Below, one piece after another: positions 1 to 5,955 of a stretch of DNA of 18,743 nt. Every line of letters starts with the position of its first letter. Within the stretch, counting starts at the first letter, position 1. This stretch comes from Nitriliruptorales bacterium (GTDB lineage: Bacteria; Actinomycetota; Nitriliruptoria; Euzebyales; Egibacteraceae), in NCBI GenBank assembly GCA_007126835.1, contig SLAO01000142.1:1-18743 (forward strand), given 5' to 3'. A model generated the notes under the pieces. The model worked only from the letters and a program-made list of their open reading frames with translations, ran no database searches and was not told where the DNA came from. The translations under genes were made by a program, and so were the position numbers.

Positions 1-110
1 AGGAAGCCGCCACCGATGTCGATGTCGAAGACCTCGAGGACCTCCCCGAAGATCAGCGAGATCAGGAGCAGCGCGAGCCCCACGCCGCCGATGATCAGGA
101 AGCCCACCAC
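1..110 (-). CDS. Partial small membrane protein, NfeD-like or related (5' end only)
   Basis: The minus strand reads into the left edge as an open frame beginning at a GTG (108-110, or 105-107). Its first residues form one strong hydrophobic helix (VVGFLIIGGVGLALLLISLI), followed by GEVLEVFDIDIGGGF. A Gly-rich N-terminal helix followed by an acidic loop is typical of small actinobacterial NfeD/OB-fold membrane proteins, but only about 36 residues are visible, so the family is a guess. A weak AGAGG lies about 12 bases upstream of the first GTG. The gene is cut by the window edge, so its function cannot be judged. It is divergent from arcA, with the REP-like repeats between them. Confidence 0.5.
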   Translation of the reverse strand, partial: MVGFLIIGGVGLALLLISLIFGEVLEVFDIDIGGGF

Positions 111-255
111 GTGCGCGCGCCACCTCTCGTCCTGGCTCGGTTCGCCGGTGTGCCCACCAACGCGCCCGAGTCTAATCGTCGCTGGAATGGCGCAAGCAAG
201 GCGTCTGCGTTGGTTTGTCTCCGAGCTCCGGGCTCGCGCGGCCGGTGCGGGGGAC

Positions 256-348
256 TGGCGTGTCGCATTAGCGCCCGCTGGGGGTGGTTTTGCGACACGC
301 GGCCGGTGGGCGGGTGGTGGCGTGTCGCGTGAGCGCCCGCTGGGGGTG
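256..348. repeat. Two REP-like palindromic units in direct repeat
   Basis: A 31-base block occurs twice, at 256-286 and 318-348, differing at only two bases. Each copy starts TGGCGTGTCGC and ends AGCGCCCGCTGGGGGTG. The first copy is closed by GCGACACGC at 292-300, the exact reverse complement of GCGTGTCGC at 258-266, giving a hairpin unit of about 43 bases with a 9-base stem. The second copy has a decayed right arm (GCGAC then GTG). The middle inverted arm could pair with either flanking arm, so two alternative hairpins are possible. I found no further copy in this window. Confidence 0.65.
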
Positions 349-360
349 CGACGTGGACGG

Positions 361-366
361 TAGGGT
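361..366 (+). promoter_or_regulatory. -10 box of a probable leaderless arcA promoter
   Basis: TAGGGT lies exactly seven bases before the arcA ATG and no Shine-Dalgarno sequence is present. A start site 7-8 bases after the -10 would fall at or beside the A of the ATG, giving a leaderless mRNA, which is common in actinobacteria. No convincing -35 is seen. The same TAGGGTGC occurs at 14971. Confidence 0.5.
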
Positions 367-373
367 GCCGCCC

Positions 374-1609
374 ATGGACGTGAGCCGCCGTCAACCCAGG
401 GTGGAGTCAGAGACGGGGCGTTTGCGCGAAGTGATCGTGCACCGCCCCGACCTCGAGCTGCGCCGGCTGACACCGGTCAACAAGGACGAGCTGCTGTTCG
501 ACGAGCTGGTGTGGGTCGGCAAGGCGCAGGAGGAGCATGACGCCTTCGTCGAGACCCTCATCGGCGAGGGGGTGCGGGTCCGGCACCTGCACGACCTGCT
601 CGCCACCACGGTCGGCGACCCGGCGGCGCGAAAAGCGGCGATCGACGGCGTGGCCACGATCGACTCCTGCGGCGTGGAACTGGTCAATCGTGTGCGCGAG
701 CACCTCGACAGCCTGGACGACGAAGCGCTCGCCGTGCGTCTGCTGGGTGGCGTCACGGTCAGCGAAGTCGAGGGCGCCAGCGCGGGGTTCTCCGGAGGGG
801 TGCTCGGCCCCACCGCCTTCCTCGTCCCGCCGTTGCCCAACGCGGTGTTCACCCGGGACCCCTCCGCGTGGGTCGGAACCGGCCTGGTGCAAAGCCCGAT
901 GCATCGGGAGGCGCGCCGTGCCGAGCGTCATCTGTGGCAGACCATCTACCGGCACCACCCCGACTTCGCTGGACTGACCGAGACCGTCTGGTACGGCGGG
1001 GAGGACCGCGAGTACTTCCCAGCGACGATCGAAGGCGGCGACGTGCTCGTGCTGAGCGAACGATGCATCGCCGTCGGCGTCAGCGAGCGCACCCACGCGG
1101 TCGCGGTTGAGAACCTCACCGCGCAGCTGTTCGCGGCGGGCGCGCTCGACTGCGTCCTCGCGGTCGAGTTGCCCAAGACGCGCGGCACGATGCATCTCGA
1201 CACCGTGCTGACCGTGGTCGATCACGACGCCGTCGTGCTCTGGCCCCGGATGCGGGAGGGCGCTGCGGTCCATCGCCTCGAGCCCGACGGGCAACGGATG
1301 CGGGTCACCCCGCAACCGGACTTGATCGGGGCCTTGTCCGAAGGGATGGGCGTCGGGCGCCTGCGGGTCATCAGCACGGGAGAGGACGAGGTCGCGGCCG
1401 ACCGGGAACAGTGGGACGACGGCAACAACACGCTGGCCGTCCGCCCGGGCACCGTCGTGGCCTACGAGCGCAACGTCGACACGAACCGGCGGCTCGACGA
1501 GGCCGGCGTGGAGGTGCTGACCGTGCCCGGCTCGGAGCTGCCCCGGGGGCGCGGCGGGCCCCGGTGCATGTCGTGCCCGGTGCTGCGAGACCCGGTGGGG
1601 GCCCGATGA
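374..1609 (+). CDS. arcA: Arginine deiminase
   Basis: Hydrolyses arginine to citrulline and ammonia in the cytoplasm, the first step of the arginine deiminase pathway. The protein is 411 residues, the usual length. All signature elements of the guanidino-modifying fold are visible: VIVHRP near residue 21, NAVFTRDP at 156-163, EGGD at 220-223, MHLD with His274 and Asp276, and the terminal GGPRCMSCP with nucleophile Cys398. The ATG at 374 is preferred over earlier in-frame starts because conserved sequence begins just after it and a -10 box sits seven bases upstream. The stop overlaps the next gene (ATGA). No arcB, arcC or arginine/ornithine antiporter is in the window, so the enzyme may serve acid or alkali stress or nitrogen supply instead of ATP production; that is inference. 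Confidence 0.95.
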   Translation: MDVSRRQPRVESETGRLREVIVHRPDLELRRLTPVNKDELLFDELVWVGKAQEEHDAFVETLIGEGVRVRHLHDLLATTVGDPAARKAAIDGVATIDSCGVELVNRVREHLDSLDDEALAVRLLGGVTVSEVEGASAGFSGGVLGPTAFLVPPLPNAVFTRDPSAWVGTGLVQSPMHREARRAERHLWQTIYRHHPDFAGLTETVWYGGEDREYFPATIEGGDVLVLSERCIAVGVSERTHAVAVENLTAQLFAAGALDCVLAVELPKTRGTMHLDTVLTVVDHDAVVLWPRMREGAAVHRLEPDGQRMRVTPQPDLIGALSEGMGVGRLRVISTGEDEVAADREQWDDGNNTLAVRPGTVVAYERNVDTNRRLDEAGVEVLTVPGSELPRGRGGPRCMSCPVLRDPVGAR

Positions 1610-1956
1610 CCGAGGTTTCGCTCGAGCGGTACTGCGGACAGTGGTCGGACGCTGACTCGGACGCGAACCTCAAAGCGGAGGTCGCCGAGTACACCCGCGC
1701 CGATCCGCTGCCGACCCTGGAGAACCTGTCCGCCGCGACGGGCATCCCGGTGGGCGCGCTGGTCCGGTACGTCCTGGTCAAATGGACGGCGGAGGGATCC
1801 GAGGCGCTGCTGGCGCTGGGCCCCACCACGGTCGAGCGCATGTGGTCACACGTCGAGGCCGCCGAACAGGCCGGCACCGACGAGGCGAGACTTGCGGCCT
1901 ACCACGCGCTGCGGCAGATGCTGGCGTGGCTCCGAGCCCCGCTGCAGCAGCGCTGA
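1606..1956 (+). CDS. Small uncharacterised protein coupled to arcA (possibly DUF6027)
   Basis: A 116-residue soluble protein whose ATG overlaps the arcA stop as ATGA, so translation is probably coupled. It begins MTEVSLERYCGQWSDADSD, is acidic at the N-terminus and predicted helical after that. A segment around residues 38-62 (PTLENLSAATGIPVGALVRYV) looks like a helix-turn-helix, with 'LSAATGIPVGALVRY' resembling the recognition part of DNA-binding proteins. There is no signal peptide or membrane segment. It resembles the actinobacterial DUF6027 group as I remember it, which I could not confirm. The tight coupling suggests a partner or regulator of arginine deiminase. An alternative is a simple operon passenger. 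Confidence 0.8.
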   Translation: MTEVSLERYCGQWSDADSDANLKAEVAEYTRADPLPTLENLSAATGIPVGALVRYVLVKWTAEGSEALLALGPTTVERMWSHVEAAEQAGTDEARLAAYHALRQMLAWLRAPLQQR

Positions 1957-1959
1957 TCG

Positions 1960-2208
1960 TCAGGCTCGCGGGGTTAACGGGGCCAGCAGTTGCGCGATCG
2001 CCTTCGCGTTGGGCACGCTGCCCGAAACGACGACTCGCCCGTCGACCACCAGTCCTGGGGTGGCCATGACGCCGTAGCTCATGATCTGGCCGTAGTCGGT
2101 GACCTTTTCGATGTCAGCGGACGCGCCGAGGTCGGCCAGTGCCTCGCGGGTGTGCTTCTCGAGCCGAACGCAGTTGCCGCAGCCAGGGCCCAGCACCTTG
2201 ATGTCCAT
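1960..2208 (-). CDS. Small thioredoxin-fold redox protein (Thioredoxin_3 type)
   Basis: An 82-residue mini-thioredoxin. It starts MDIKVLGPGCGNC, giving a CxxC active site at Cys10/Cys13 on the first strand-helix turn, and has the cis-proline segment ATPGLVVDG near residues 49-57. Proteins of this size (TM0996-like) often sit beside ArsP-type permeases and ArsR regulators and are thought to act as thiol carriers or metalloid chaperones; that role is inferred from context. It is the last gene of the arsR1-permease-thioredoxin operon, starting 27 bases after the permease stop with AGGAAG upstream of the ATG. It ends only three bases from the stop of the small arcA-coupled gene on the other strand. 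Confidence 0.9.
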   Translation of the reverse strand: MDIKVLGPGCGNCVRLEKHTREALADLGASADIEKVTDYGQIMSYGVMATPGLVVDGRVVVSGSVPNAKAIAQLLAPLTPRA

Positions 2209-2235
2209 GTCGTGCTCACTTCCTTTCGTGTCGTC

Positions 2236-3288
2236 TCAGGCGATCAGGTTGAACAGGTAGCCGATGGCCAGGATCCCGACGGTGACCACGCCGGTGAAGA
2301 TGGCGATGAGCTGGATCTTCAGGACGCGCTTGAGCAGGACAAGCGACGGCAGCGACAGCGCCACCACGCTCATCATGAACGCCATCAGGGTCCCGAGGCC
2401 CATCCCCTTGGTCCACAGCGCCTCAACGAGCGGCACGACGCTGGCTACGTTGGCGTACAGCGGGATCCCGGCGACCGCGGCGAGGGGCACCGCCAGGGGG
2501 TTGTCCGGTCCGGCGTGTGCGGCGAAGAAGTCCTCGGGAACCCAGCCGTGGATCGCGGCACCGAGGCCGATGCCGACCAGCACGTACGGCCAGACCTTGC
2601 GCAGGATGTCGACGGTCTCGGTCCGCGCTGCGCCCATCCGATCGCCCAGCGTGGGCTTGGCGTCGCTGGCTGCGACCTGGCCGACCGGAGTGTCGAACAC
2701 GAAGGGCTCGACCCATCGGTCGAGGTTCAGCCGCGACAGCAGCAGGCCGGCGATGACGGCCATCGTCATGCCGGTGGCGACGTAGAGGGCGGGGACCTGC
2801 CAGCCGAACATGCCAAGCAGCATGACCACGCCGACCTGGTTGATCAGCGGACTGGTGATCAGGAACGTCAGCGTCACGCCGATGGGCACCCCGGCGGCGA
2901 CGAAGCCGATGAACAGCGGCACCGACGAGCACGAGCAAAACGGGGTGATCGCGCCGAAGGACGCCGCCACGAGATAGCCGGTGATCGCCCGCCGCCCAGC
3001 CAGGGTGGAGCGCACCCGCTCGGGGGAGATCTGGCTGCGCAGCAGCCCGATGACGTAGATCAGTCCCCCGACCAGCAGCAGGATCTTGACGGTGTCGTAG
3101 AAGAAGAAGTGCACGGCGTGGCCGAGCCGGCTCTCGAGGTCCAGGCCGACGAGCCCGCCGATGACGCCATCCCACAGCGGCCGGTTGACGAAGTAGACCA
3201 GCACCCACAGCGCCGCTGCACTGAGCAGGATGGCGAGGTCACGGCGCGTGTTCGTGCTCGTCTCCGTCGTTGGGGGCGAGGAACTCAC
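2236..3288 (-). CDS. ArsP/DUF318-type membrane permease
   Basis: A 350-residue polytopic membrane protein of the permease family PF03773 (UPF0718/ArsP_1). The family signature TPFCSCSSVPLF is at about residues 115-126 with Cys118 and Cys120, the thiols used by ArsP relatives to bind trivalent arsenic. About eight to nine hydrophobic segments are visible, split by a cytoplasmic loop near residues 185-230. The GTG at 3288 is chosen because AGGAG (3295-3299 on the minus strand) sits six bases upstream; the longer open frame upstream reads through arsR1 in another frame. It lies between arsR1 and the small thioredoxin. Known members export organoarsenicals or other soft metal(loid)s. Substrate is uncertain, but the context favours arsenic. 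As no ArsB/Acr3 is nearby it may be the membrane partner of ArsA. Confidence 0.9.
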   Translation of the reverse strand: MSSSPPTTETSTNTRRDLAILLSAAALWVLVYFVNRPLWDGVIGGLVGLDLESRLGHAVHFFFYDTVKILLLVGGLIYVIGLLRSQISPERVRSTLAGRRAITGYLVAASFGAITPFCSCSSVPLFIGFVAAGVPIGVTLTFLITSPLINQVGVVMLLGMFGWQVPALYVATGMTMAVIAGLLLSRLNLDRWVEPFVFDTPVGQVAASDAKPTLGDRMGAARTETVDILRKVWPYVLVGIGLGAAIHGWVPEDFFAAHAGPDNPLAVPLAAVAGIPLYANVASVVPLVEALWTKGMGLGTLMAFMMSVVALSLPSLVLLKRVLKIQLIAIFTGVVTVGILAIGYLFNLIA

Positions 3289-3337
3289 TGGGTGCTCCTG
3301 GGAGTAGACGCGCGGCGGGCGGCCGAGAGGTGGTGGT

Positions 3338-3625
3338 TCAGGCGGTGGCGAAGGCCCGGCGAGGTTGGGGCAGTGCGTCTCGGGCGAACTCCAGCCCGTT
3401 CTCGTCGAGGGCGTAGACCACCCACCGGCCGTCGCGCTCGCTCGCAACGAGGCCGGCCTCCCGCAGCGCCTTGAGATGATGCGACAGCAGGTTCCCGGCG
3501 ATGTCGAGCTCGTCACGGATGTCGCAGACACAGCGCGGTCCGCTGGCGAGCTGATCGAGGATCGCCAGGCGCAGGGGGTCGCTGAGCGCCTTGAAGGCCT
3601 GTGCCCGGTTCTCGATGTCGGACAT
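3338..3625 (-). CDS. arsR: ArsR-family metalloregulator (first of two)
   Basis: A 95-residue winged-helix repressor. The helix-turn-helix region has LSHHLKALREAGLV followed by the wing ERDGRWVVYAL. The metalloid-binding motif RCVCDI places Cys32 and Cys34 at the start of the DNA-binding helix, matching the CVC pair of classical As(III)-sensing ArsR. The ATG at 3625 is chosen over the upstream in-frame ATG because GAGGAAG lies just before it and because the palindromic operator at 3657-3672 is upstream of it. It heads the operon with the ArsP-type permease and thioredoxin and most likely represses it until As(III) or Sb(III) binds. Confidence 0.93.
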   Translation of the reverse strand: MSDIENRAQAFKALSDPLRLAILDQLASGPRCVCDIRDELDIAGNLLSHHLKALREAGLVASERDGRWVVYALDENGLEFARDALPQPRRAFATA

Positions 3626-3656
3626 CGCTTGACTTCCTCTGTTCAACGGGGATTGC

Positions 3657-3699
3657 TTCAATCTATGTTGAACTATATCGAGCGCGTGACCGCGGTCAA
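3657..3699 (-). promoter_or_regulatory. arsR1 promoter with ArsR-type operator
   Basis: On the minus strand TTGACC (3694-3699) and TATAGT (3672-3677) are separated by 16 bases, a good sigma-70-type promoter. Directly after the -10 is a perfect inverted repeat TTCAA-N6-TTGAA (3657-3672), overlapping the likely start of transcription and lying about 30 bases upstream of arsR1. This is the usual position and shape of an autoregulatory ArsR site. Confidence 0.7.
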
Positions 3700-3844
3700 C
3701 GGTGCGGGGCATCACTGGGGACGTTCGACTTGACCGCCCGGGACGAACGTCACTGTGGCGACGAGGCCGGACTGCTTGTGCTCAGCGGCAGACGCTGCGC
3801 GGTGTCCGCGACCATGAGCAGGAACGTCAGCGGGCGAGTTTCCG

Positions 3845-4078
3845 TCAGCAGCCGGCTGGCCCGCACCCCACCGGACCACACCCACCGCCGGCGCCCAGGG
3901 GCGCGGCGGCAGGGCCGGCACGAGTGCCGATCAGCCCCGCGGCGCGGAACTGCTGGCGTAGGGCTGTACTGCCACAGGCCTGGCAGAGGGGGGCCAGCCC
4001 GGCGGTCTTCTCGGCCACGGTCGCCCGGAGCGCGGTCGCGGCCCCGCAGTCGTTGCAGGTGTACTCGTAGATCGGCAT
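3845..4078 (-). CDS. FmdB-family zinc-ribbon protein with Gly/Cys tail
   Basis: A 77-residue protein opening MPIYEYTCNDCG, the hallmark of the FmdB/CxxC_CxxC_SSSS zinc-ribbon family, with a second CxxC (LCQACG) about 20 residues later; together these would bind one zinc. The C-terminus is rich in Gly, Pro and Cys (GGGCGPVGCGPAGC), with three Cys beyond the ribbon. AGGAG lies eight bases before the ATG. It is the last gene of the arsR2-ylbF-ylbF operon. FmdB proteins are annotated as putative regulators but have no settled function. The tail could bind metal or metalloid, which is inference from composition. Confidence 0.88.
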   Translation of the reverse strand: MPIYEYTCNDCGAATALRATVAEKTAGLAPLCQACGSTALRQQFRAAGLIGTRAGPAAAPLGAGGGCGPVGCGPAGC

Positions 4079-4114
4079 TGTCTCGGCTCCTGGTGTGAGG
4101 CCGTTCGTGGGGGG

Positions 4115-4480
4115 TCAGCAGCCGCCGCGGCCGGCGAGCTGGCTGAAGTCGATGCCGATGGGTTCGCTGATGGCGGCGTTGATCTGGGGCATGAGCTCTT
4201 GGGCGCGCTGCTGGGCTTGGGCAAGCGCGAGGATGTGTGGGTTGGCTTGCGCATCCCTGTTGACGCCCTGCAGCTCCGCGAGCGTCTCGGGGTCGGGCGT
4301 GTCCCCTCCTTGCTGGGCTTGTGCGAACACCAGCTGGAGCTCTTGCAGTCGGTCGAGGGTCTGGCGCGCGCCGGGGAAGTCCGCGACCGCGGCGTCGGCC
4401 CCGGCGAGGGCGGTGACCTCGGGGGCGTTGCGGAGCTGCTCGGCGAGGGCGTGGGCGGCGGTTTCGACGGGTGGGTGCAT
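4115..4480 (-). CDS. YlbF/YmcA-like helical protein (downstream copy)
   Basis: A 121-residue mainly alpha-helical protein resembling the Com_YlbF family: N-terminal helices with ETAAHALAEQLRN, a middle FPGARQTLDRLQELQ segment, then NRDAQANPHILALAQAQQ and a long terminal helix. In Bacillus, YlbF and YmcA form part of the Y-complex that affects RNA processing and binds Fe-S clusters with YaaT; no YaaT is seen here. It ends in Arg-Gly-Gly-Cys. AAGGA lies about seven bases before the ATG. It follows a paralogue of similar size after a 75-base gap, suggesting the two form a heterodimer. Why such proteins sit in an ArsR-controlled operon is unknown. Confidence 0.75.
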   Translation of the reverse strand: MHPPVETAAHALAEQLRNAPEVTALAGADAAVADFPGARQTLDRLQELQLVFAQAQQGGDTPDPETLAELQGVNRDAQANPHILALAQAQQRAQELMPQINAAISEPIGIDFSQLAGRGGC

Positions 4481-4555
4481 GGTGGGGTCCTTGCGTCGGG
4501 AACGGCACAGGTCGAAGTGCCGCGGCTGGCGCCAGCCGGTGGGCTCAGCAGCCGT

Positions 4556-4945
4556 TCAGCAGCCTCCCGGGCCACAACTGGAGGCGAAGTCGACGCCGGC
4601 GGCGTCGGTGATGATGTCGGCGGCGGCTCGGGCCTCGGCCATCAGCGTGCTCTGAGCAGATTGGATTGCCTGGATGGCCGGTTGCCGCCGCACCTCGGCG
4701 TTGAGGGCCATCAGCTCGTTGCGCTCGTCCTCGGTGAGGGCGCCGGCGCGGGCGCGCCACCCGAGGCGCTGCTGGGCTTCGCGCATCGCCTGGAGAGCCT
4801 GCTGCGCGTCGGCGTCGTCACGCACGCGCTGGTCGGCCGCTTCGAAGGCCTCGTAGGCAGGGGACTCTGCGAGGGCGCGTCCGAGCTGGTGCGCGGCGTC
4901 GAGCACGCGAGCCTGCACGCCGTGCCCGGTGGTCGTTTCGGTCAT
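4556..4945 (-). CDS. YlbF/YmcA-like helical protein (upstream copy)
   Basis: A 129-residue all-helical protein of the YlbF family: ARVLDAAHQLGRALAES and YEAFEAADQRVRDDADAQ are typical of the N-terminal helices, followed by NAEVRRQPAIQAIQSAQ, matching the place of NRDAQANPHILALAQAQ in the neighbouring copy. It ends VDFASSCGPGGC, so it has a CxxxxC tail; the paralogue ends in a single Cys. Its ATG overlaps the arsR2 stop codon (ATGA on the minus strand), so it is translationally coupled to the regulator. Expression is therefore probably released by the same metalloid that inactivates ArsR2. The function is not known; an Fe-S or metalloid-binding dimer with its neighbour is a hypothesis. Confidence 0.78.
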   Translation of the reverse strand: MTETTTGHGVQARVLDAAHQLGRALAESPAYEAFEAADQRVRDDADAQQALQAMREAQQRLGWRARAGALTEDERNELMALNAEVRRQPAIQAIQSAQSTLMAEARAAADIITDAAGVDFASSCGPGGC

Positions 4946-5403
4946 CTTGCGTCCGTTCGCTGGGGGGAATCCTCAGGCTCAGCAAGGCCGGCCGCGTCGA
5001 ACGCGGCGAGCACGTCGGGGTGGCCCGCGCCGAGGATGCAGCCAGCCTGGTCGCGCAGGGCGAGCCGGAGCGCGAACCGATCCTTGACCACGGGCGCGAG
5101 CTCGACCTCCTCGAGCACGCTGGTGAGCAGCCGGTCGGTCACGCTCGCCAGGCCCCAGCTCGGACCGTAGTGCACCCATGTTCCGGAGCGTCCCTGGTCT
5201 GTGACGAGCCCCGCCTGCCGAAGGGCGGACAAGTCACGGGAGATCTGGTAGTCGGGGGCGCCGAGGATGTCGGCAAGCTCGCAGCCGCACAGGGTGGTGT
5301 CGGATTCGAGCAGCAGGCGTAGCAGCCGCACGCGACGGGGCTCGCCGAGCGGCTTGGCGGCTGCGCTTACAGCGGCCTCGCCGCTCGTGGGTCCCGTTGT
5401 CAC
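4942..5403 (-). CDS. ArsR-family metalloregulator (second)
   Basis: A 153-residue winged-helix regulator. Residues 20-80 carry the fold: LGEPRRVRLLRLLL, then CELADIL and YQISRDLSALRQAGLV as the helix-turn-helix, and GRSGTWVHYG as the wing. A Cys pair in TLCGC (Cys39, Cys41) occupies the position of the As-binding CVC pair, and a further Cys122 lies in the C-terminal extension (GCILG), a possible third ligand. Translation starts at GTG 5403 with AGGTGA upstream. It is divergent from arsD-arsA and coupled to the YlbF genes, so it probably controls both directions from the shared 153-base region. It is distinct from arsR1 in length and C-terminus. Confidence 0.9.
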   Translation of the reverse strand: MTTGPTSGEAAVSAAAKPLGEPRRVRLLRLLLESDTTLCGCELADILGAPDYQISRDLSALRQAGLVTDQGRSGTWVHYGPSWGLASVTDRLLTSVLEEVELAPVVKDRFALRLALRDQAGCILGAGHPDVLAAFDAAGLAEPEDSPQRTDAR

Positions 5404-5467
5404 CGTTCACCTGCCTTTTGTGCCTCTGAGCCGGCGGCGCCGGGCTGCTTGCGGAGTGCTGCAACCA

Positions 5468-5496
5468 GGTATAGCATTGCTTGCAGAACAGTGCAA
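5468..5496 (-). promoter_or_regulatory. arsR2 promoter and operator, shared with arsDA
   Basis: Minus-strand TTGCAC (5491-5496) and TATACC (5468-5473) are 17 bases apart, the ideal spacing. A perfect inverted repeat TTGCA-N6-TGCAA (5481-5496) covers the -35 and part of the spacer. On the plus strand TTGCGG (5449-5454) and TATAGC (5470-5475) form a weaker candidate promoter for arsDA with a 15-base gap, so the same repeat would lie just downstream of it. One ArsR dimer here could silence both directions. Confidence 0.65.
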
Positions 5497-5556
5497 ATAG
5501 TCGTGGGCGGCGCCGGGCGTGCTCCGCTCTCACCTTGCGACCGACCTGGAGGAATT

Positions 5557-5955
5557 GTGACCGCTTTCCAAGCCCGCTCCGGCCTGCCCCTCGCCGGAGC
5601 TAACCCCACCCCCGGGGCTTCCTCGCAGCCCGACGACGCAGCTGCCGAGGTGCGGGTGTACGACCCGGCGATGTGCTGTCCAACTGGAGTCTGCGGGCCG
5701 TCGATCGACCCTGACTTGATCCGCTTCGCCAGTGACCTGCAGTGGCTGGCCGCCCAGGGTCACACGGTGCGCCGATTCAATCTGAGTCAGGAGCCTCAGG
5801 CGTTCGTGGGCGAGCCGCGAGTGTCAGCCGTGTTGAACGAGCACGGCGAGGCTGGGTTACCAATCGTGTTCGTGGGCGAGGAGATGCTCGCCTCCGGGCG
5901 CTTGCCGCACCGCGACGAGCTTGCCGCGGCCCTTGCAGGCCAGGAGTCCCGATGA
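5557..5955 (+). CDS. arsD: ArsD arsenite metallochaperone
   Basis: A 132-residue cytosolic chaperone that hands As(III) to ArsA. The core VRVYDPAMCCPTGVCGP holds the vicinal pair Cys40/Cys41 and Cys46, equivalent to the Cys12/13/18 As(III) site of the plasmid ArsD. It is followed by DLIRFASDLQWLAAQG and the conserved RRFNLSQEPQAF region. The start is GTG 5557, chosen because GGAGGA (5548-5553) is immediately upstream; this leaves an extra 30-residue Pro/Ala-rich N-terminal extension not needed by the fold. The later vicinal Cys pairs of some ArsD proteins are absent. The stop overlaps the arsA start (ATGA), so the two are coupled. Confidence 0.92.
   Translation: MTAFQARSGLPLAGANPTPGASSQPDDAAAEVRVYDPAMCCPTGVCGPSIDPDLIRFASDLQWLAAQGHTVRRFNLSQEPQAFVGEPRVSAVLNEHGEAGLPIVFVGEEMLASGRLPHRDELAAALAGQESR

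Noticed and set aside
1990..3474. A 494-codon plus-strand open frame across the ars permease operon
   Set aside because: It is antisense to the thioredoxin, permease and arsR1 genes, shows no domain, and is rich in Arg/Asp/Gln as expected for a high-GC shadow frame.
3783..3797. CAGCG-GCAGA-CGCTG hairpin after the FmdB gene as a terminator
   Set aside because: Only a 5-base stem in GC-rich DNA with no T-run; likely chance.
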